This document shows positions 20,476 to 23,917 of a stretch of DNA of 23,917 bases, piece after piece (the stretch's first letter is position 1; each line of letters begins with the position of its first letter). Position numbers and translations under genes: made by a program. This stretch comes from a virus, in IMG/VR virus record IMGVR_UViG_3300004369_000144, positions 1 to 23,917 of that record; one strand, 5' to 3'. The notes under the pieces were generated by a model. That model did no database searches. It saw only the letters and a list, made by a program, of their open reading frames with translations, and was not told where the DNA came from.

Positions 20476-21231
20476 TTGCTTACACTTCTAAAACCGTTTA
20501 TTGCCATTGTTCTAAGCGCGGGGTCTGTCGCATTGGGTGCCGTTTACACAAGCGGAACCAATGCAGCAGACCTCGTTGATGTTTTAGTGAGCACTTCTGT
20601 CGAGAGGCAGCTCCAGGAAGAAGATGAGGTAAAAATCTCAGCTCTCAGCTTCGACATCGACGCAGCTGTGCTGCGGGAGCTGCATCGAAGAGAAAACTCC
20701 GCCCCCACCTCCACTTCCTCCACCACCAGCACCACCAGCACCACCGCCGTTCCAACAAGGGAACAACTTCTCCAGGCGTACTCGAATCGCCAGGAAATCC
20801 TTGAACCAGGCGAACTGCGTGAACTCCTGGAACTTGTTGGCTTCCAGGGGGACGCCCTTCGCTCTGCGTGGGCAATTGCTATGCGTGAGTCCCGTGGAAA
20901 GCCTCTTGCCTTCAATGGCAACTTAGATACAGGTGACTCCTCATACGGGCTGTTCCAAATCAACATGATTGGCTATCTGGGACGCCACCGAGCAGAACTG
21001 TACGGTCTTGATGAGTACGACGAACTGTTTGACCCAGTTACCAATGCGGTTATCGCTTACCAGATGTCGTCTGAGGGCACCAATTTCGGCCCATGGTGTG
21101 TTGGCCCAAGTGGTTATAATGGATGTCGGGTTGGTGACTATCCCTATTGGCTGACCCAGTTCCCAGAGGAAGTGAGTAACACATGGGTGACAACTACAAG
21201 CGTGACGCCGAATTCAAGGCCGACGCGGTAG
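20476..21231 (+). CDS. Membrane-anchored lysozyme-like/transglycosylase protein
   Basis: This is a 251-residue protein from TTG 20476 with AAAGGA upstream. Residues 5-24 are a signal or membrane anchor. A Thr/Ser-rich linker covers 76-92. The catalytic domain covers about 115-235: AWAIAMRESRG places the likely catalytic Glu at 138, and GDSSYGLFQINM (153-164) is the soluble lytic transglycosylase signature; YNGCRVGDYPYW follows. C208 and C217 may form a disulfide. It would cut peptidoglycan, either at infection or at lysis. The last 49 bases overlap the next gene. Confidence 0.78.
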   Translation: MLTLLKPFIAIVLSAGSVALGAVYTSGTNAADLVDVLVSTSVERQLQEEDEVKISALSFDIDAAVLRELHRRENSAPTSTSSTTSTTSTTAVPTREQLLQAYSNRQEILEPGELRELLELVGFQGDALRSAWAIAMRESRGKPLAFNGNLDTGDSSYGLFQINMIGYLGRHRAELYGLDEYDELFDPVTNAVIAYQMSSEGTNFGPWCVGPSGYNGCRVGDYPYWLTQFPEEVSNTWVTTTSVTPNSRPTR

Positions 21232-21662
21232 ATGGAGATGAAGATGGTTTCGTTCAGGACGGAACTATCCATGAGCGTCCTGTTGAGTCAGTCGTTGTAG
21301 AGCCAGAACCAGAAGCAGTCGAGGAACCAGCTGTTGAGGCAGCTCCTGCAGCTGCGAAGAAGGTAAAAACTTCGGGCTCTGCGCCGAAGACCAAGCTGCC
21401 AAGCAGCACGGTTGTTTCGATGGCAGCCATTGACTTTGCTAGCCACGCTCGTAACTCTGCGTCTGTTGCGGCAGTTCAGGTTCGTCTTATTGAGATGGGC
21501 CACTACGAAGCAGGCGAAGACAAGCGAGGCGACATTGGTGATGGCACTTGCAAGGCACTTTGTGCTTTCCAGGAGGCCAGCAACGTCGAATCAGTTCGCT
21601 GCAACGACCAGGCTGTCATTGAGGCTCTGTTCGACCGAACCACCATCAAAATCGTTCCGTAG
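21183..21662 (+). CDS. Peptidoglycan-binding-like protein
   Basis: This is a 159-residue protein. Near residue 17 DGDEDGFVQDGTIHERP has the DxDxDG calcium-site look and a text common in actinophage wall or tail proteins. A low-complexity acidic/Ala linker covers about 33-75. Residues 95-145 (AVQVRLIEMGHY, then GDGTCKALCAFQEA) resemble a PG_binding_1 repeat. It overlaps the lysozyme-like gene by 49 bases in another frame, so the two are surely co-translated. Wall binding is inferred. Confidence 0.62.
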   Translation: MGDNYKRDAEFKADAVDGDEDGFVQDGTIHERPVESVVVEPEPEAVEEPAVEAAPAAAKKVKTSGSAPKTKLPSSTVVSMAAIDFASHARNSASVAAVQVRLIEMGHYEAGEDKRGDIGDGTCKALCAFQEASNVESVRCNDQAVIEALFDRTTIKIVP

Positions 21663-21700
21663 CACGCTGCTACACAAGCAACACCGCCCTGCACGTTCTC

Positions 21701-21706
21701 TATAAT
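21701..21706 (+). promoter_or_regulatory. Consensus -10 box before 21763
   Basis: TATAAT, a perfect -10; no good -35 at 17 bp, but CCTGCA lies at 21688-21693, eight bases upstream. A GCGGGGC/GCCCCCGC hairpin (about 21714-21741) follows in the leader. Confidence 0.5.
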
Positions 21707-21762
21707 GAGAAGTGCGGGGCGTTGTTGTATTTAGCCCCCGCTTACATGCGGAAGGTGCTCAA

Positions 21763-22029
21763 GTGAGCGTAATCAAAACACAAAAAGCAAAAGCAGTTCT
21801 TGGTCGAATCTTTGCGATGTTTGCTGTTTCCGCCCTGTCCGTCATTGGTGCGGGCGCACTCGTGGGCGTTGAGATTTGGCAAGCAGCATTGATGGCAGGG
21901 ATTGGTGGCGTTGCCACGGTGCTCGAAGGTCTGAGTCGTGCTTATCTGAAGGATGGCAACCTCACATACGCTGAGATTGATGAGGTGTTCTCCTCTGCTG
22001 AGAAGCGAACAACTCGGTCAAAGCAGTAA
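21763..22029 (+). CDS. Second holin-like membrane protein
   Basis: This is an 88-residue protein from GTG 21763. Residues 13-36 and 38-57 are hydrophobic. The tail (LEGLSRAYLKDGNLTYAEID, then EVFSSAEKR) has the 'ylkDG.lt..Ei...F' ending I associate with phage r1t-type holins. GGAAGG is upstream. Next to the lysozyme-like and wall-binding genes it is the better placed of the two holin candidates. A bidirectional terminator follows. Confidence 0.68.
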   Translation: MSVIKTQKAKAVLGRIFAMFAVSALSVIGAGALVGVEIWQAALMAGIGGVATVLEGLSRAYLKDGNLTYAEIDEVFSSAEKRTTRSKQ

Positions 22030-22038
22030 CCAGAAAAG

Positions 22039-22076
22039 AAAAAGCCCCTCTAGGTTTTACCTAGGGGGCTTTCTCT
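22039..22076. terminator. Bidirectional terminator between convergent genes
   Basis: AAAGCCCCTCTAGG (22041-22054) pairs with CCTAGGGGGCTTT (22060-22072) with one bulge; A-rich on the left and T-rich on the right, so it works on both strands. It separates plus and minus transcription. Confidence 0.88.
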
Positions 22077-22092
22077 GTCGGGTGGGTTTGGT

Positions 22093-22374
22093 CTAGAAGT
22101 CTCTGTCTTCACGCCATGCGTCGTACTCGGCGTCGTAGTCACGCATGTCCTCAAGGTTTCCGTCAAAGTCTGAGTCTTTGTCGCAAGTGGGGCAGGTGTA
22201 TGTTCCCCACCACTCTCCTCGGTAGGACTGAAGGTCAAGTTCTACCTCTACCTCTTCCTCAAAGCGAGGGCAGTCTTCCCATTGGCAATGGACTGTTTTA
22301 GTCTCAGTCCACTCTGCATCAGGCCCTGCGATTTCATACTCGCGTCCTGTGACTCCTGGAGGGTAGTTACTCAT
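22093..22374 (-). CDS. Zinc-ribbon protein
   Basis: This is a 93-residue acidic protein. MSNYPPGVTGREYEIAGPDA is an opening I recognise from actinophage small proteins. C30 and CPRF pair with CPTC near residues 75-78 to make a zinc ribbon. AAACGGCGAAAGGAACA (start-associated variant) precedes the ATG on the minus strand, under the promoter at 22411-22439. Confidence 0.7.
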   Translation of the reverse strand: MSNYPPGVTGREYEIAGPDAEWTETKTVHCQWEDCPRFEEEVEVELDLQSYRGEWWGTYTCPTCDKDSDFDGNLEDMRDYDAEYDAWREDRDF

Positions 22375-22410
22375 TTGGCTGTTCCTTTCGCCGTTTGACT
22401 TGATACTCCA

Positions 22411-22439
22411 AGGTTACACACCTTCCTGCACTTTGTCAA
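22411..22439 (-). promoter_or_regulatory. Cassette promoter for 22374 (minus strand)
   Basis: Minus strand: TTGACA, 17 bp, TAACCT, with the full TGCAGGAAGGT in the spacer. It overlaps the 3' end of the upstream minus gene. Confidence 0.85.
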
Positions 22440-22738
22440 GCAACTTTGACAACTATTTCGCACTCGGCGTGTCGTCCCTCTGCTGTTGGGCAGTAGGCGA
22501 CTTGGTGTGATGTTGATGAGTTCCAGATGCCCTTCTCGTACTTCTCTCGGCTCCAAAACTCCTTGCGGGTGTAGACCGTGTGCTCCCAGATGCCATTGAG
22601 ACTGCTGTTGGTGACTGTCTGCCCACACTCTGAGCACTTCCCGAACCACAACTGATTGTTCTGGCGGAAACCATCGTGCGGTTTTATGACTTGGAAACCA
22701 GCACCAATGCCTTGTTCTCTCGTCGTCTTGATGTCCAT
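22436..22738 (-). CDS. Hypothetical zinc-binding protein
   Basis: This is a 100-residue protein. CSEC near residues 35-38 and later Cys near 83 and 92 could form a zinc site. Aromatic residues are frequent (NNQLWFGKCSECG). GAGAAAGGAACAAC precedes the ATG. The promoter is probably TTGAGC-17-TACAAT at 22759-22787. Confidence 0.65.
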   Translation of the reverse strand: MDIKTTREQGIGAGFQVIKPHDGFRQNNQLWFGKCSECGQTVTNSSLNGIWEHTVYTRKEFWSREKYEKGIWNSSTSHQVAYCPTAEGRHAECEIVVKVA

Positions 22739-22758
22739 GTTGTTCCTTTCTCGATGCG

Positions 22759-22787
22759 ATTGTAGCTGCCAGGAGCTGGCTGCTCAA
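22759..22787 (-). promoter_or_regulatory. Promoter next to the only minus-strand GGTAAAAAT
   Basis: Minus strand: TTGAGC, 17 bp, TACAAT. The spacer is AGCCAGCTCCTGGCAGC, itself a CCAG/CTGG dyad, and lacks TGCAGG. GGTAAAAATC lies directly upstream of the -35 (22789-22797). Confidence 0.6.
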
Positions 22788-22788
22788 G

Positions 22789-22797
22789 ATTTTTACC
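22789..22797 (-). repeat. GGTAAAAAT element, minus strand
   Basis: This is the single minus-oriented copy, and it lies in the only minus-transcribed block that contains one. AGCAGCTCC is nine bases upstream on the minus strand, and CCAGCTCCTGG downstream, the same surroundings as many plus-strand copies. Confidence 0.85.
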
Positions 22798-22843
22798 TAC
22801 GGAGCTGCTCCTCATCGAGCTGCTTCCCTGGCTTCCTGGCAAC

Positions 22844-22868
22844 AAGAAACCCCCGCACTTGGCGGGGG
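22844..22868 (-). terminator. Terminator of the 22893-23270 gene
   Basis: Read on the minus strand, CCCCCGC and GCGGGGG pair over seven bases and are followed by TTTCTT. Confidence 0.88.
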
Positions 22869-22892
22869 CTCTTGTTGTCTCTGCGCTGTTGA

Positions 22893-23270
22893 TTAGTTCC
22901 AGTCCAACACTGCGAACGCTGGTCCTACAACTGTGTGAGTCTTGGCAACCATCGCACGGATGACTTGCTCGTCCTCTGCGGTGACTGATTGGGTGTAGCC
23001 CTCATCGTCTGGTGTACCTGTGAACACCACATCTCCAACGATGTAGTCAGTACCTGCGCCAAATGCCTTGTCCCACATCGCCTGTGCGAATGGGTTGTGC
23101 GGTAGACCCTCAAGTTTGCCTTCCTCGTTGCACCACATGGTCATGGTGGTGGTGAGGTCAATCGCCTGCACCCAACCTCCCACGCCTTCCTGTAGTGCTG
23201 TGAGGCTGTCCCTGCTTAGGTCAATCTCTGTGATGTCACCCTTGGTGGTGACTCTTAGTGCCTTCTTCAT
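22893..23270 (-). CDS. DUF3846-like protein
   Basis: This is a 125-residue protein. ALQEGVGGWVQAIDLTTTMT, then MWCNEEGKLEGLPHNPFAQA and VGDVVFTG, match the DUF3846 pattern (LQ-x-VGG-x-E/Q... NEEGK-x-x-GLP-N-x-A ... d.IvGdv), a family common in phages and plasmids and of unknown function. ATG 23270 follows AAGGAGAGACACC; a longer reading frame to 23330 would run through the promoter. It has its own promoter and terminator. Confidence 0.72.
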   Translation of the reverse strand: MKKALRVTTKGDITEIDLSRDSLTALQEGVGGWVQAIDLTTTMTMWCNEEGKLEGLPHNPFAQAMWDKAFGAGTDYIVGDVVFTGTPDDEGYTQSVTAEDEQVIRAMVAKTHTVVGPAFAVLDWN

Positions 23271-23320
23271 GCGGTGTCTCTCCTTGTGTTGTGTCTCTGT
23301 GTCCCTGTTGGGTAGTTCCC

Positions 23321-23349
23321 ACCTTACCAACCTTCCTGCACTTTGTCAA
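23321..23349 (-). promoter_or_regulatory. Cassette promoter for 23270 (minus strand)
   Basis: Minus strand: TTGACA, 17 bp, TAAGGT, with the full TGCAGGAAGGT in the spacer. Confidence 0.87.
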
Positions 23350-23398
23350 GTCTGCGGTGTGTCTTGTTCGTCACGACTTGGTAACGATGCGGTGACAT

Positions 23399-23432
23399 GA
23401 GAAAAGCCCCCACCCTGTGAGGGTGAGGGCTT
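23399..23432 (-). terminator. Terminator of the 23450-23701 gene
   Basis: On the minus strand AAGCCCTCACCCT pairs with AGGGTGGGGGCTT over 13 pairs with one wobble, followed by TTCTC. Confidence 0.88.
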
Positions 23433-23449
23433 CGCTCAGTCGGGGGAAG

Positions 23450-23701
23450 TTAGGCAACTGCGGACTGCAAAACCTGAACCTTTGCGGTGCGTCCCCAGAT
23501 GATGTCATTGACCTCAGCCTCTGACATGAGGCGAATGATGGGACGCTCGTTGATGCGGTCAGTCTGCTCGTACACCACGAATGCGGTGATGCTGTGAGAA
23601 CCTGCGAACAACTCTCGCACCTTGTTGATGCTGTCCACATGGAAGTGGTACTGCACCCCTCCTGCGGTGATTGCGATTGAGTAGGTCTTGTATGCGGACA
23701 T
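23450..23701 (-). CDS. Small hypothetical protein
   Basis: This is an 83-residue protein. It begins with beta-strand-like text (YKTYSIAITAGGVQYHFHVD) followed by a helix (SINKVRELFAG), and ends with an Ala/Val-rich tail. AACGACGAAGGAG precedes the ATG, a start-associated variant. It has its own cassette promoter and terminator. Confidence 0.65.
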   Translation of the reverse strand: MSAYKTYSIAITAGGVQYHFHVDSINKVRELFAGSHSITAFVVYEQTDRINERPIIRLMSEAEVNDIIWGRTAKVQVLQSAVA

Positions 23702-23752
23702 GCGGTGAACTCCTTCGTCGTTTCTGTCAAGCGGTATTGCTTGATAAGTACA

Positions 23753-23781
23753 ACCCTACCAACCTTCCTGCACTTTGTCAA
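23753..23781 (-). promoter_or_regulatory. Cassette promoter for 23701 (minus strand)
   Basis: Minus strand: TTGACA, 17 bp, TAGGGT, with TGCAGGAAGGT in the spacer; nearly identical from -35 through spacer to the promoter at 23321. Confidence 0.82.
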
Positions 23782-23831
23782 GTCTTTTGCAAAACTTTTT
23801 TTAGAAAGTTTCTGACCAGCCAGAACTAGAC

Positions 23832-23896
23832 CCCACCTGCCCCAATGCCCCAATGCCCACCTGCCCCAATGCCCACCTGCCCCAATCCCCCCAATG
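23832..23896. repeat. C-rich tandem repeat at the right end
   Basis: CCCACCTGCCCCAATG occurs at 23832-23847, 23856-23871 and, slightly changed, from 23872; an extra CCCCAATG lies between the first two. One strand is C-rich and the other G-rich. No gene overlaps. Confidence 0.8.
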
Positions 23897-23917
23897 CTTC
23901 AGCCTGTCTAGGTGACT

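Larger units (their letters stand above)
2348..21370 (+). repeat. Dispersed GGTAAAAA family (24 plus-strand copies)
   Basis: GGTAAAAA starts at 2348, 2977, 3463, 4279, 5324, 5769, 6613, 7936, 8011, 12674, 12839, 12959, 13464, 14354, 15345, 15990, 16297, 16697, 17215, 18401, 18925, 19429, 20628 and 21362. The ninth base is most often T. Ten copies are inside genes in two reading frames (Val-Lys or Gly-Lys); others are intergenic; five form the start region GGTAAAA(A)ATG. Weaker copies lacking one G are at about 8290 and 9501. None lies between 9501 and 12674, or before 2348. The interval given spans the whole family, not one element. Confidence 0.9.

Noticed and set aside
1-23917. CRISPR array, insertion sequence, integrase or attachment site
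   Set aside because: No regularly spaced repeats with unique spacers, no transposase motifs or terminal inverted repeats, and no recombinase gene were seen; the tRNA alone is not evidence of an attachment site.

Overview
The window looks like part of a double-stranded DNA tailed phage, or a prophage-like element, of an actinobacterium. The evidence is: long runs of tiny, tightly overlapping genes (ATGA, GTGA and TAATG junctions); a phage tRNA; a lysis/cell-wall module; a small-terminase-like protein; and Shine-Dalgarno sequences built on GAAAGGA. Several small proteins have the look of families common in actinobacteriophages. No major structural, DNA polymerase, integrase or large-terminase gene is visible, so this is accessory or early DNA rather than the virion module. 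The host genus cannot be told from the sequence alone.

Layout. 1-260 is AT-rich and ends in a terminator. 261-2082 is an overlapping run of six small genes, followed by tRNA-Glu(CUC). 2164-4837 holds an r1t-like holin candidate, a small coiled-coil protein, the TerS-like protein and small zinc-ribbon and membrane proteins. 4838-5498 is the only long gene-free stretch and is rich in dyads and short repeats. 5499-8289 has a pyrimidine-dimer-glycosylase-family protein, a YubB-like protein and small genes. 8418-12524 has four larger genes, including a MoxR-type AAA+ ATPase and a 600-residue protein combining an HExxH motif with a VWA domain. 12681-20385 holds about 20 small genes, a proteasome-beta/HslV-like Ntn-hydrolase and several conserved phage hypotheticals. 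20476-22029 is a wall module: an anchored lysozyme/transglycosylase, a peptidoglycan-binding-like protein and a second holin-like protein. From 22093 to 23701 four genes run on the minus strand. The window ends in a C-rich tandem repeat.

Control. Two sequence families organise the window. The first is a promoter cassette: TTGACN, a spacer that is almost always 17 bp, and TANNNT. The spacer nearly always carries TGCAGGAAGGT or its reverse-oriented core CCTGCA, and the promoter is usually followed by AACGACGAAAGGACA just before the start codon. About a dozen cassettes on both strands drive short operons, which suggests one regulator acting on many promoters. The second is GGTAAAAA: 24 plus-strand copies across the plus-transcribed part and one minus-strand copy in the minus-transcribed part, lying in genes, between genes and on start codons, often a short way downstream of an AGCT-containing palindrome. 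Its strict orientation with transcription recalls the stoperators of cluster A mycobacteriophages, but the sequence differs and its function is unknown. The MoxR-VWA block has none. These two repeat families, the MoxR/VWA pair and the Ntn-hydrolase are the most interesting content.
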